This document shows positions 36,390 through 45,274 of a stretch of DNA of 64,000 nucleotides, one piece after another (the first letter of the stretch is position 1; each line of letters opens with the position of its first letter). A program made the position numbers and the translations under genes. A model generated the notes under the pieces. It made no database searches. It was not told where the DNA came from and saw only the letters and a program-made list of their open reading frames with translations. Origin of the DNA: Deltaproteobacteria bacterium (GTDB lineage: Bacteria; Desulfobacterota; DSM-4660; Desulfatiglandales; HGW-15); assembly GCA_019308985.1 (NCBI GenBank), contig JAFDHB010000001.1:1-64000 (forward strand), written 5' to 3'.

Positions 36390-36768
36390 ATGGCCAGTAT
36401 ATTGGTCGCCGATAATCAGGATCGGATTCGGAGGCTACTGAAGGAATCTCTCCAAAAAAGAGGACATAAAGTGGAGACCGCGGCCAGCGGAAGAGAAGCC
36501 ATTGAAAAGGTTAAAGAAAGCCCCGGATCTGATCTTGCTTGATATCATGATGCCGGATATGGATGCCATGGAAGCGCTGGACACGATCATTGAAATCTCA
36601 CCGACAACTGAAGTGATTATGGTTTCAGGCTTGTCCTAATATGTTACGAATGGTAAAGCCCCAGCTCGTCTTGATTTTGTCACCAGGACAATAGATCTGA
36701 AACACTTGGAGCATTTGATAGATATTAAGATCATACGAAGCTCGGCGAATAGAAGTAATAATCATTAG
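36390..36768 (+). pseudogene. Response-regulator receiver domain, broken by a frameshift and a stop
   Basis: Starts MASILVADNQDRIRRLLKES, continues to KVETAASGREAIEKVKE, then shifts frame near 36520 (a CCCC run) to PDLILLDIMMPDMDAMEAL, which carries the phospho-acceptor aspartate; a TAA at 36637 interrupts before DFVTRTIDLKHLEHLIDIKI. At least two lesions, so this is real decay rather than one sequencing error. The receiver was probably once linked to the FHA-GAF adaptors. Confidence 0.75.
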
Positions 36769-36845
36769 TAGGCCCTGTTTGTTCTCTTTTCTTGGTAAAA
36801 GAACGGGGTCACAAAATTACAAGCCAGGAAAAGAAAGGAAAAGCG

Positions 36846-37349
36846 ATGGACATTTCTAAGGTCATAGAGGATGTCATCCTTTTGGAAAGAGGCGTAAAAG
36901 ATCTGTATACAGAGATTGCAAGGAATACCGAAAATCCAGATACTGCCAAGATATTGAGAATCCTTGCCGCCGAGTCAGAGGCCCACGCTAAAGTGTTAGA
37001 ATTACGTTATGGGACATTCGGAAATCCTGCTTCTATGGATGAGGGGGTTAAAGGGCTTCTTTCACTTTTAGGCGAAAGGATTCGCAAGATCAAGAGGAAG
37101 ATAGAACCATCCCTTGTTCTTCAGGAAGGTATTGAGATCGAAAAATATATGGAGGAGCTTTATAAGGGTCTGGCTGATAATTACAAGATGGAGGCGCAGG
37201 TGATGAAATCTCTTGGTAAAGAGCAGAAGGATGCCTCAAAAATCGGTGAGATATTTGACAGGATTTCATCGGATGAAAGAAGGCATCGAGACATACTTGA
37301 AAAACATGCTTCCCAAATGCTCAAAGAGGGGGCTATCCGGGAGGTATGA
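36846..37349 (+). CDS. Ferritin-like/rubrerythrin-type diiron protein
   Basis: 167 residues from the ATG at 36846 (AAAGGAAAAGCG leader; the frame opens at 36792). Four-helix pattern with metal-ligand candidates in LLERGVKDLYTEIA, AAESEAHAKVLELRYG, EGIEIEKYMEELYKGLAD and SSDERRHRDILEKH (E, ExxH, E, ExxH spacing). No rubredoxin domain. Peroxide or iron handling is likely. Lies between two FHA-GAF genes. Confidence 0.78.
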   Translation: MDISKVIEDVILLERGVKDLYTEIARNTENPDTAKILRILAAESEAHAKVLELRYGTFGNPASMDEGVKGLLSLLGERIRKIKRKIEPSLVLQEGIEIEKYMEELYKGLADNYKMEAQVMKSLGKEQKDASKIGEIFDRISSDERRHRDILEKHASQMLKEGAIREV

Positions 37350-37508
37350 AGGCTAGTATCTGAGGTAGAAGTAAGAAAATAAGAGGTAATGGAATTAGCC
37401 AAGCAAGGCTTATTACCAGGTTCAAGAGGAAGCAAGAGTCCTTGCAAGAGCCTGAACTGTCCAACCCTTTAAGGACTTGTCATTGGCAAATCCTGGAAGT
37501 AGCCGATC

Positions 37509-38399
37509 ATGACTAAAATATATATCCTAAATGGCCCTGACCTCGGCAAGGTTTTTGATCTTGAAAAAGACACCATATACATTGGCCGCTCACCCGATAA
37601 CGACATTCAGATCAGAGACAGGACAGTCTCGCGCAAGCATTTGAGGATAAGGAGAAAGGATGGAAAATTTCTATTGACAGATCTAAGGAGTCGAAACGGA
37701 ACGTTTTTCAATGGCAACTATCTCAGCCCTGGGATTGAGTTGGACGTAAGAGAAGGAGTCCCGATCATGATTGGGATGAGCATCATCTGTATTGGCCAGG
37801 GATGCCTGGAGCAGCTTGCCTCTTTCATTGAATCGACCAAGGCAGATAAAGCTATAGATCGACTTGTTGGTATCCACTTTACAGAAAAGAGGAAAAAGCC
37901 AGATCAAAGGAGAAGGGAATTAACTTACAAAATCAACGAAATCCTGATGGATGACGATATCAAGAAGGCCCTAGAAGAAGTCCTTGGGACCATTTTTGCT
38001 CTCCTCAAAAGGGTTGACCGAGCTGTGATCGTCATATCTGACCCTGAAACAGGCAATATTCGAGAAGTAATCTATAGGTCAAAGAGAACCCATGACAATG
38101 CTGCCACGGTGTACTGTAAGGAGGTTGTCGAGCGGGTCTTAAGGAACGGAAAAGCAGTGATGATTTCAGATTGCCACGCTGATACAGAAGATGATCTTGC
38201 CGATACTTTGAAGATATTTAGAATCGAATCCGTGATGTGCGTGCCTTTGATTGGCACATCAAAAATCAGCGGAGCTTTATATGTTGATTCCCTGAATAAA
38301 CCCTACGGATTTAGAAAGGAAGATCTTTCCCTCTTTTATGATTTAGGCAGACGGACTGCTCTGGCCATTGAATACGGGTGGTTTAGATCCAGGTTCTAG
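37509..38399 (+). CDS. FHA-GAF domain protein 3
   Basis: 296 residues. FHA signatures YIGRSPDNDIQIRDRTVSRKHL and TDLRSRNGTFFNGNYL, then GAF with RVDRAVIVISDPETGNI and SVMCVPLIGTSKISGALYVDSL. Third copy of the same architecture as 34404 and 35423. The conserved FHA arginine, serine and histidine are all kept, so phosphopeptide binding is expected. The partner kinase is not in this window. Confidence 0.9.
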   Translation: MTKIYILNGPDLGKVFDLEKDTIYIGRSPDNDIQIRDRTVSRKHLRIRRKDGKFLLTDLRSRNGTFFNGNYLSPGIELDVREGVPIMIGMSIICIGQGCLEQLASFIESTKADKAIDRLVGIHFTEKRKKPDQRRRELTYKINEILMDDDIKKALEEVLGTIFALLKRVDRAVIVISDPETGNIREVIYRSKRTHDNAATVYCKEVVERVLRNGKAVMISDCHADTEDDLADTLKIFRIESVMCVPLIGTSKISGALYVDSLNKPYGFRKEDLSLFYDLGRRTALAIEYGWFRSRF

Positions 38400-38425
38400 G
38401 AACCACGGAACCGAGATTATTCCTA

Positions 38426-38626
38426 CTAAGCCAGTCTAACGTTGACTGCGGTAAGGCCTTTTTTCCCCTGCTCTATGTCAAAGGTCACCCGATCACCCTC
38501 TTTCAGTGACCTGAAACCCTGAGCATTGATATTTGAATGATGAACAAAGACATCGGGACCATCTTCTTGTTCAATGAATCCATACCCCTTTTTGTCATTA
38601 AACCACTTTACTGTTCCCCTTGCCAT
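38426..38626 (-). CDS. Cold-shock-domain protein (CspA family)
   Basis: 66 residues from ATG at 38626, chosen because GGAGG lies nine bases upstream and the family begins [17 protein letters not shown]; the frame extends upstream. RNP1 (KGYGFI) and RNP2 (VFVHHSNI) are intact. Single-stranded RNA/DNA chaperone. Divergent from 39052, with operator copy 3 in the shared 425-bp region. Confidence 0.95.
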   Translation of the reverse strand: MARGTVKWFNDKKGYGFIEQEDGPDVFVHHSNINAQGFRSLKEGDRVTFDIEQGKKGLTAVNVRLA

Positions 38627-38812
38627 CGGAACCATCCTCCTTTTGACATCAGCCCCCGAGACAGAGGCCTGTCCGTACGCCCCAGATCTTATCATGCTTA
38701 TCCGTTTGATAAACAATACCTCAAAACCCTCTGTTTATCAATCTCATCTTTTTTGGATTTTCTCTGGAGTCTCATCTTGGTTCGACCCAATGCTGAGATC
38801 CCAAGAATGGTT

Positions 38813-38851
38813 AGCACAAAAATTTGTGCAGACTGCCCAATTTTTTGTGCA
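38813..38851. promoter_or_regulatory. Double-dyad operator copy 3
   Basis: AGCACA-N6-TGTGCA-GAC-TGCCCA-N6-TGTGCA: same 39-bp architecture as the other copies, with one mismatch in each left half-site. 187 bp upstream of the cold-shock gene and 201 bp upstream of 39052 on the other strand. The rest of the region 38627-39051 holds no supported gene. Confidence 0.65.
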
Positions 38852-39051
38852 TAACCCCGTCCTTTGTCAAAATGGAGACATCCTGAAATTCAGTAAACTT
38901 GTTATTGGATTCCCTTTCTCTATCCTAAAACATCATCAAAATCGAGCAGTTACTACAAACAACGTGAAAAGAGGTCTCAGTATGACCCCTTCTGGTTCGA
39001 AAACTGAGAAGGTTACCTTTTGAGGATCGAGGAAAAAGGGAGGTGACATAA

Positions 39052-39417
39052 ATGGAGCGGATGCTTCCGAACCGACTGGATAAGATCATCGGATATAACC
39101 TGGCTCTTGAATATTCTCTGCCTGAAACGGTTGAAGAAACTGTCAGTTGGCTTATCTCAGACATCCCTCTCAGAGACAAAGACACCATTGCCGATATGGA
39201 AGAACATGAGCTCCCCTTCCTTTCCGCCGCTCTCTTAAGTGTCTACATTCAGAAAGAATATTGGCTAGGTTCAGGAAATATGGCATTAATAGAATCCTGT
39301 TGCTACATGGCAGGGTCTAATGATCTTGATGTTTATCATGCTTCAACAATCATCATCAAGGAATTGTGGAAGAAGTTAGAAAAGCCCCAAACACCTCCCT
39401 TGCAGGTTTGTGATTGA
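39052..39417 (+). CDS. DUF6794-like hypothetical protein
   Basis: 121 residues with the pattern of a small family seen in mobile regions: ETVEETVSWLISDIPLRDKDTIADMEEHEL, then YIQKEYWLGSGNMALIESC, and DVYHASTIIIKELWKKL. Soluble, no signal peptide. Start ATG after GGGAGGTGACATAA. The function of the family is unknown to me. First of three small plus-strand genes. Confidence 0.65.
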   Translation: MERMLPNRLDKIIGYNLALEYSLPETVEETVSWLISDIPLRDKDTIADMEEHELPFLSAALLSVYIQKEYWLGSGNMALIESCCYMAGSNDLDVYHASTIIIKELWKKLEKPQTPPLQVCD

Positions 39418-39555
39418 CCCTGTTTTAATGTCAATCGGCCCGGAGGTGATGGGGTTCAATCATGGAGAAAGGATCAAAAAGGGTGAAGGCCCGAGGAATA
39501 TCGTATATGTCCTGGCTTGCAGCTATCAGGAGAAGGAACAGACCGGATAAAGGGT

Positions 39556-39774
39556 ATGGATATGGAAAATGAAACTGTAAAGCACTTATGGGCTCTTCAG
39601 CAAGTAAACAGGGCCTTGATCACCGGGCTCAAGACAGCGGTCTTTGTCATGGAGAAGTGGGATCATCTCGGGCCAGAAAGGAGAAAATCCATGATCGAGT
39701 CGCTCCAAGGACTCGTCTCTCAGTGCGATGCCATTTATGGAACGCAGCCTGGAAACATTGATGTCTTATCCTGA
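39556..39774 (+). CDS. Hypothetical protein (73 aa)
   Basis: MDMENETVKHLWALQQVNRAL and so on, mostly helical, with an amphipathic segment (FVMEKWDHLGPERRKSMIESLQGLV). The ATG at 39556 or 39562 is likely; an upstream in-frame start at 39517 would add a poorly conserved-looking leader. No family recognised. 15 bp separate it from the secreted protein gene downstream. Confidence 0.5.
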   Translation: MDMENETVKHLWALQQVNRALITGLKTAVFVMEKWDHLGPERRKSMIESLQGLVSQCDAIYGTQPGNIDVLS

Positions 39775-39789
39775 TAGTTTGGGGGTTAC

Positions 39790-40104
39790 ATGGCTATAAA
39801 GAATCTTCTTTATATATTCATCCTGGTTCTTGCCTTTTTTCAGCCCACTCAACTTGCCCTGGCTGATGAGGTTAACTACTGCACCGATCCGGAGTCATGG
39901 GAGGAATGGGAGGCCCTCGTTGAAAAATATCCAAACGACATGGAAGTCCAGACGCTTCATGCATTAAGGCTTGGACTGTGCGTCAAAGTCGAGCGGGGAG
40001 ACCTTACTGTGCCTCAGGCCACGGATATCTTTGAAAAGGCGCGTGGGATAATCATTCAAAAGAGAAAGGCTGAATCGGGGGAAAGGGATAAGTTGGGGCT
40101 ATGA
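39790..40104 (+). CDS. Small secreted protein
   Basis: 104 residues with a clear signal peptide (hydrophobic LLYIFILVLAFF, cleavage after LALA-DE). The mature part has two cysteines (C31, C63) that could form a disulphide and a helical pattern of alternating charges (WEEWEALVEKYPNDMEVQTLH), suggestive of a TPR-like helical hairpin. ATG preceded by GGGGGTTAC. Function unknown. Confidence 0.6.
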   Translation: MAIKNLLYIFILVLAFFQPTQLALADEVNYCTDPESWEEWEALVEKYPNDMEVQTLHALRLGLCVKVERGDLTVPQATDIFEKARGIIIQKRKAESGERDKLGL

Positions 40105-40890
40105 CAGACCATTGATTCAGATAAGGGCCATATGGCAAGCCGAAGAAATTTCTCCGCATTCCCATATCTCCTTGAGAATTATTGCCCTGAAGTTCCGTGG
40201 TCTGGACTGCGGATCTATCTTTTGTCGGAGGGTGTGCGGGAATAGCCTTGAGATCGCTCATGCTGGCACCTAAAGGGGATGCCAGTGAAAAACCCTCTGA
40301 AGATTCCAGCTGGTCCGCGAGAAAACGGAGAGCTAAGACTATAGACAAGACATTCGTCCACAGGGCTAACTTCCAATTTGATGCTTGACTTTTCGATTAG
40401 CAATCGTAATATAACTTACCTGAATATATAAGGATTTGGCAAATAATTTAGTAGGGGCTGTAAATGCGCTCGTCCGATCCACCTGAGCTTATTCTCTTGT
40501 CCTCATGCCAAGAAAAACAGCTAGGAAACGGAGCCAATCATGGCTAGCCTAGGCTGACAGGGAGAAGCTGAGCATGGCGACGTTGTTTATGCAGCGACTG
40601 GGACCTATCTGGAAGGCATGCCTTGGTGAATCCCGATAGCAAGAAAAACATGATCTGGCGCAACAGATTCATGGATATGATCGGCAGGCAAGATCGCCAA
40701 GTTACTTCTGCGCGGGTCATCGAAGTTGAAACCGAAAGTTCTGTACGACAGAGCGAAGCGAATTCTCAGTGGTACTTAGCCATTGCCGTGTAGCCACCAA
40801 AGGATACTTACTGCCTCTCGCTGGAATAACAGCATAATCTGATGCTTTGCAAATAACACTTTTAACAAGGACCATTTAGACCGCCTCAAC
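40105..40890. other. 786-bp non-coding region with a nested hairpin, possibly a structured RNA
   Basis: No convincing ORF. At 40518-40556 CAG-CTAGG pairs with CCTAGG-CTG (one bulged C), enclosing AGCCA-ATCA-TGGCT. The following 250 bases are rich in GAA/GCGA-type loops and short repeats (GGTGAATCCCGATAG, GATCTGGCGCAACAGATTC) reminiscent of group II intron domain I, but no intron-encoded protein or domain V was recognised. Could be an intron relic or a leader RNA for the DUF4236-Hxs operon. Confidence 0.3.
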
Positions 40891-42051
40891 ATGGGTTTCT
40901 ATATTCGAAAAAGTTTCAGAGCAGGGCCTCTTCGTCTGAATCTTTCCAAAAGGGGCTTGGGGGCATCAATTGGCGTAAAAGGGCTCAGAGTCGGGTCCGG
41001 ACCGAGAGGCAGTTACGTTCACGCTGGTCGCAAGGGACTATATTACCGCAAGAACCTTGGTGGAGGTAAGAGCAAATCAACTGCCACTAGCGGGTCCCTT
41101 AAGCCTTTAGGGGTCGTTGTCTTAGCCGTAATGCTCGTCTATGTCATCCGTTGGTTCATCAAAAACCCTGCTATCTTTTTTAGCTTAGGGGCGATAGTAC
41201 TTCTACTTTTGGGAGTCAAGCTTTACAACACCTACAAAAGAGAGAGCCACCTGAAAAAATTCAAACGACTACTGGATTCCTGCTTCATCCTTAACTCCGA
41301 ACCCATTAACCAAGGTAAGGTAGAAGAAATCATTAGGGTCAAAAAAAGGCTCCAAAAATACCCGCAAACAGCCTCCAGGGTCGGAGAGATTGAAAAGAAG
41401 GTGTATGAGGCTCTGCTCGATAAGATACTCGACGACAAGACTATCACCCCCGATGAAAAGGAGGCAATCGAGAAACTTGAATCAGTAATAACTATTGATG
41501 AAGACTACAAGACCGAAACAAAGAAAGAAATCTTTCGTCTTTACTATCTTGACGCAATTGCTGATCGGGCGATTACTACAGAGGAAATGAATGTCCTCAA
41601 AAACATAGTCATTGGCCTCAACCTCAAAAAGGAAGATATCAAGGAAGAGCTCGCCACGTTGAGAGAGATCGTTAGAATGCAGAAACTAGCCCCGCCTCTC
41701 AAACCGGTCGAGAATGTCGCTGTTAAGCTGCAAAAGTCGGAGACTCCTTTTTATTCCTCAAGTGCAAAGGTCTTATCCAGAAGAAAGGCTGGAAGAGGCA
41801 GCCCTTCCGAGTACGAGTATTCAATAAAGCGCGAGGGGCAATTTATTGTTACTGACAAGAGAATCTTGGTCGTGGGAGACGGTACCACATCTATTAAGCT
41901 GTCGGACATTGTTGACCTTGACGTAGACTTAGACAATAAAATGATAATTATATCGAAGGGGAGCTCGTCCATTCCAACATTTATCCAAAGCCAAGAGCCT
42001 CTCTATGCTGGAAAAATAATTGATCTCTTGACAACGGAGAATGCTCCTTAA
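40891..42051 (+). CDS. DUF4236-domain membrane protein with C-terminal PH-like domain
   Basis: 386 residues. The N-terminal 60 residues are the DUF4236 pattern (MGFYIRKSFRAGPLRLNLSKRGLGASIGVKGLRVG...GRKGLYYRK). Two hydrophobic helices (~70-110) follow, then a charged helical region resembling a tellurite-resistance/TerB-like helical bundle (DDKTITPDEKEAIEKLES, DRAITTEEMNVLK) and a beta-rich C-terminus (GQFIVTDKRILVVGDGTTSIKLSDIVDLDV) resembling a short bacterial PH domain. Predicted inner-membrane. 43 bp before the SNase gene, in the same direction as the Hxs genes. Confidence 0.75.
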   Translation: MGFYIRKSFRAGPLRLNLSKRGLGASIGVKGLRVGSGPRGSYVHAGRKGLYYRKNLGGGKSKSTATSGSLKPLGVVVLAVMLVYVIRWFIKNPAIFFSLGAIVLLLLGVKLYNTYKRESHLKKFKRLLDSCFILNSEPINQGKVEEIIRVKKRLQKYPQTASRVGEIEKKVYEALLDKILDDKTITPDEKEAIEKLESVITIDEDYKTETKKEIFRLYYLDAIADRAITTEEMNVLKNIVIGLNLKKEDIKEELATLREIVRMQKLAPPLKPVENVAVKLQKSETPFYSSSAKVLSRRKAGRGSPSEYEYSIKREGQFIVTDKRILVVGDGTTSIKLSDIVDLDVDLDNKMIIISKGSSSIPTFIQSQEPLYAGKIIDLLTTENAP

Positions 42052-42094
42052 TGGACCTATCTAACCGACCAATTTCAAGTAATGGGGACCTGCA

Positions 42095-42817
42095 ATGATT
42101 AGCCTCCCAAGAAGACCATCAAAAGACGGAGCAAGAATGATTCTTCAGATAACGATCCTGGTCCTCACTCTTCTTTTCTTCCCTTATTTCTCTTCGGCTG
42201 ATGAGGTTAAGGTTACCCGCGTTCTCGATGGTGACACGATTGTCCTGGAAAATGGAGAACATGTGCGATTAATAGGAGTTGACACAACCGAGAAATCCCA
42301 TCCCCTCAAGCCTGTCGAGTTTTTTTCTGAGCAAGCTACACAGTTCACCAAGAAACTGGTCGAGGGCAAGAAGGTTAGGCTCGAGTATGACAGGGAAAAA
42401 AGAGGGAAATATGGACGCCTTCTCGCCTATGTGTACTTGCCCGACTCAACCTTTGTAAATGCTGAGATCATCCGACAGGGCTTTGGCTTCGCTTATACCA
42501 AGTACCCCTTCAAGTACAAGGAGCTGTTTATCTCATTAGAGAAGGAAGCCAAAAGGAACAATCGTGGCTATTGGAAATATGGTGGGAAAGGAGAACTGGA
42601 ATGGATAATTAAGAGAGGCCAGAAACCGTTTCTTGTTTACCAGATGACGCAGAATCTTTGGGGTATTGTTTACGATGGCTTCGCCAAAAGCAGATTAAAT
42701 AATGAACAATTGATAGAGAGTCTATCCAATCTCAGACTGTGGATATACGAATTCCATCAGGAAGATCTTGAAAGACAGCTTGCAAGCTCTGGATGGGAAA
42801 GGATGTCAGACCAATGA
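42095..42817 (+). CDS. Secreted staphylococcal-nuclease-like protein
   Basis: 240 residues with an N-terminal signal/anchor (ITILVLTLLFFPYFSSA). The SNase domain keeps the catalytic set: DGDTIVL (Asp), VRLIGVDTTE (Arg, Asp) and GKYGRLLAYVYL (Arg), then the closing NAEIIRQGFGFAYTKYPF. About 90 extra C-terminal residues follow. It would degrade DNA or RNA in the periplasm. Its stop overlaps the OB-fold gene start (ATGA), so the two are co-translated. Confidence 0.9.
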   Translation: MISLPRRPSKDGARMILQITILVLTLLFFPYFSSADEVKVTRVLDGDTIVLENGEHVRLIGVDTTEKSHPLKPVEFFSEQATQFTKKLVEGKKVRLEYDREKRGKYGRLLAYVYLPDSTFVNAEIIRQGFGFAYTKYPFKYKELFISLEKEAKRNNRGYWKYGGKGELEWIIKRGQKPFLVYQMTQNLWGIVYDGFAKSRLNNEQLIESLSNLRLWIYEFHQEDLERQLASSGWERMSDQ

Positions 42818-43485
42818 AAAGGAAAATCTTCTTTTCCTGGATTATTTTGTCTATCATTTTCCTGAGCCTTACCTATGCCTCGGAGATAATCCCCTGGGAT
42901 AAGGCCCAAGACTATTACGGAAAGAAAGTCACTGTCCAAGGCAAGATAGTGAGTACCTACAATTCGGGTAGAGCCTGTTTCCTAAACTTTCATCCTGATT
43001 ACAAAAGGTATTTCACGGCAGTAATATTCAGATCTCATTATCATTTGTTCCCCCCTAATCCGGAAGATTTCTATTACGGAAAGGAGGTCCAAGTAAGCGG
43101 GATAATAAAGAGATACAAAGGGAAGCCTGAGATCATCCTAGAAAGTCCTTCCCAGATCAGAGTAATTAATCAGCCTGAAGATGAAGAAGTTTCGGAAGTT
43201 ATCTCTTGGAAAGATGCCCATCGGTATTACGGGAAATTCGTCACAGTAGAAGGAACAATTGTAGCCAGCTATAACTCTGGCAAAGCGTGCTTTCTAAACT
43301 TTCACAGAAACTGGAAAAGATACTTTACCGCAGTTATCTTCTCCTCAAATTTCCATAAATTCGACTCTGCTCCAGAACAATTATATCAGGGCAAAAAGGT
43401 AAGGGTTAAAGGAATGGTGAGAGAATACAGGGGGAAACCAGAAATCATTGTCAACAGCCCATCCCAAATAACGATCATAGAATAA
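42814..43485 (+). CDS. Secreted protein with two tandem OB-fold repeats
   Basis: 223 residues from the ATG at 42814, which overlaps the nuclease stop. Signal peptide (WIILSIIFLSLTYAS). Two ~100-residue repeats share IPWDKAQDYYGKKVTVQGKIV / ISWKDAHRYYGKFVTVEGTIV, then the YNSGxACFLNFH block, KRYFTAVIF, and GKPEII-SPSQI. This is the beta-barrel pattern of YdeI/tOB nucleic-acid-binding domains. Probably binds nucleic acid alongside the SNase. Followed at 9 bp by HxsD. Confidence 0.8.
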   Translation: MKRKIFFSWIILSIIFLSLTYASEIIPWDKAQDYYGKKVTVQGKIVSTYNSGRACFLNFHPDYKRYFTAVIFRSHYHLFPPNPEDFYYGKEVQVSGIIKRYKGKPEIILESPSQIRVINQPEDEEVSEVISWKDAHRYYGKFVTVEGTIVASYNSGKACFLNFHRNWKRYFTAVIFSSNFHKFDSAPEQLYQGKKVRVKGMVREYRGKPEIIVNSPSQITIIE

Positions 43486-43494
43486 TAGGGAGAT

Positions 43495-43812
43495 ATGGAG
43501 ATAATTACAGTTCCCGAAACAAATGAGTTGCTAGTAAAAATTGATAAGTCACTTTACGATCACGAGGCCGTCTTGGCGGCGGCCTATAAATTTACTGACG
43601 CTTTCTATATCCGTCTTGATTCGACGGATTCTCAGCACTATGGCGCTTACTTTTCTGCTAAGAAAGACTCTGTAGACATAATGTCCGTAATTGGAGAATT
43701 TTGCAATGAATTGATTGATGCCCAGATACGCCATGATCTCGAAAAGTCCAGCAGACCGATCAAGGCGCTAATAATTAAAAAGGCCTTCTTTCCCTTTCAG
43801 GAGCATGACTAA
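43495..43812 (+). CDS. hxsD: His-Xaa-Ser system protein HxsD
   Basis: 105 residues. ELLVKIDKSLYDHEAVLAAAYKFTD, YYIRLD-like strand, GEFCNELIDAQIRHDLEKSS and IKALIIKKAFF fit the small HxsD family, which always accompanies HxsB and HxsC. No catalytic motif; perhaps a peptide-recognition partner of the radical-SAM enzymes. Overlaps hxsB by 8 bp. Confidence 0.82.
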   Translation: MEIITVPETNELLVKIDKSLYDHEAVLAAAYKFTDAFYIRLDSTDSQHYGAYFSAKKDSVDIMSVIGEFCNELIDAQIRHDLEKSSRPIKALIIKKAFFPFQEHD

Positions 43813-45274
43813 CAAAGCCTTCCCTCGTTATATTATTCTCCCACTCACCTTCGAGCGATTGAGAAAGGGCCAAATCCTTTTGGTTAATCTTGTGGGAGAG
43901 TATATTGTCCTGTCTGATAGGGACTTTCATCTCTTCGTTGATTACGAGCTAGATCGAGAAACGGACCTTTATTTGAGGCTAAAAGGGAAACATTTTATTG
44001 CTGAATCGCTATCTGATCCCGCGGTTGATCTTTTGGCCATCAAATACCGCACTAAGAAAGCCTTTTTGTATGATTTTACTTCGCTTCATATGTTTGTAAT
44101 TACCCAGCGATGCAATCAGAGGTGCATCTATTGCCAAGTGTCCTCTCAGGCAGAAAACCAAAAAGGGCTTGACATGACCATTGAGGTTGCCAAAAAGGCG
44201 GTTGATACTGCTTTGGCGAGCCCTACCCGATTTCTCAAAATCGAGTTTCAAGGGGGAGAACCTTTATTAAATTTCGAAACCGTAAAATACATCATTGAAT
44301 ATACAAGACAACATCCGGCGAGTGAGGGAAAGGACGTTGAGTTTGTCTTATGCACGAATCTAACGCTCGTAACCGATGAAATACTCAAATATTTATCGGA
44401 ACGGGACGTCTTTTTGTCTATATCCTTAGATGGACCAAAACATGTTCACGACTTTAATCGACGCTTCCAGGATGGGCGCGCTTGCTACAAAACCGTGATT
44501 GATGCTTTGGAGAGGGCCAAGAGGTTCATTCCGATGGAAAACATCTCCGCTCTAATGACCGCAACCAAATATAGCCTTGATTATCCGAGAGAGATTGTTG
44601 ACGAATACTTGAGACACGGCTTTAGTTCCCTCTTTGTCCGTCCTTTGAACCCCTTTGGCTATGCCAGGAGAATAACGGAGCAAATTGGATACTCGGCTAA
44701 GGATTTTATTAGGTTTTACAAAAACATACTTGAATATCTGATTGACGTTAATCGAAAGGGTGTCTTTGTGGAGGAAGCATTTACCTCCCTTTTGCTTACT
44801 CGCATACTTACCCCATATTCAACTAGCTTTGTTGATCTTCAATTCCCATCCGGAACAGGCATATCAGGCGTGGCTTACGGACATGATGGCAATGTCTATC
44901 TCTCGGATGAGTCAAGGATGCTAGCTCAGGAGGGAGATTACACCTTCTGTGCAGGAAATGTGCTTTTCGATACATTTAAGGACATCTTCTACAATGAAAA
45001 GCTGACCGACCTTGTTTCAAAGACTTTACCCGAGGCATTGCCTGGATGTTGCGACTGCGCTTTTCAGATATATTGTGGCATTGACCCCGTCAGAAACTAC
45101 AGCATATACCATGATATAGTGGGCCATCGGCCAACCGACCAATTCTGTGAGATTCATAAAGGAATATTCAGATATCTATTTGATTCAGTACTCAAGAACG
45201 AACGAGAAACCATGGACGTCTTCTGGTCATGGATTACCCACCAATCGCTATCTGAAAGGAAGAATACTGACTAA
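43805..45274 (+). CDS. hxsB: Radical SAM maturase HxsB
   Basis: 489 residues. The [4Fe-4S] motif CNQRCIYC (C103, C107, C110) is followed by KIEFQGGEPLLNFETVKYI, which binds AdoMet, and a C-terminal SPASM-like cysteine cluster (LPGCCDCAFQIYCGID...DQFCEIHKG). Family role: modification of the HxsA peptide by radical chemistry. The N-terminal ~90 residues probably form a peptide-binding (RRE-like) module. Directly abuts hxsC. Confidence 0.92.
   Translation: MTNKAFPRYIILPLTFERLRKGQILLVNLVGEYIVLSDRDFHLFVDYELDRETDLYLRLKGKHFIAESLSDPAVDLLAIKYRTKKAFLYDFTSLHMFVITQRCNQRCIYCQVSSQAENQKGLDMTIEVAKKAVDTALASPTRFLKIEFQGGEPLLNFETVKYIIEYTRQHPASEGKDVEFVLCTNLTLVTDEILKYLSERDVFLSISLDGPKHVHDFNRRFQDGRACYKTVIDALERAKRFIPMENISALMTATKYSLDYPREIVDEYLRHGFSSLFVRPLNPFGYARRITEQIGYSAKDFIRFYKNILEYLIDVNRKGVFVEEAFTSLLLTRILTPYSTSFVDLQFPSGTGISGVAYGHDGNVYLSDESRMLAQEGDYTFCAGNVLFDTFKDIFYNEKLTDLVSKTLPEALPGCCDCAFQIYCGIDPVRNYSIYHDIVGHRPTDQFCEIHKGIFRYLFDSVLKNERETMDVFWSWITHQSLSERKNTD

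Noticed and set aside
40440..40700. Region before DUF4236 as a cyclic-di-GMP or other known riboswitch
   Set aside because: The consensus core sequences of the riboswitches I know are not present.
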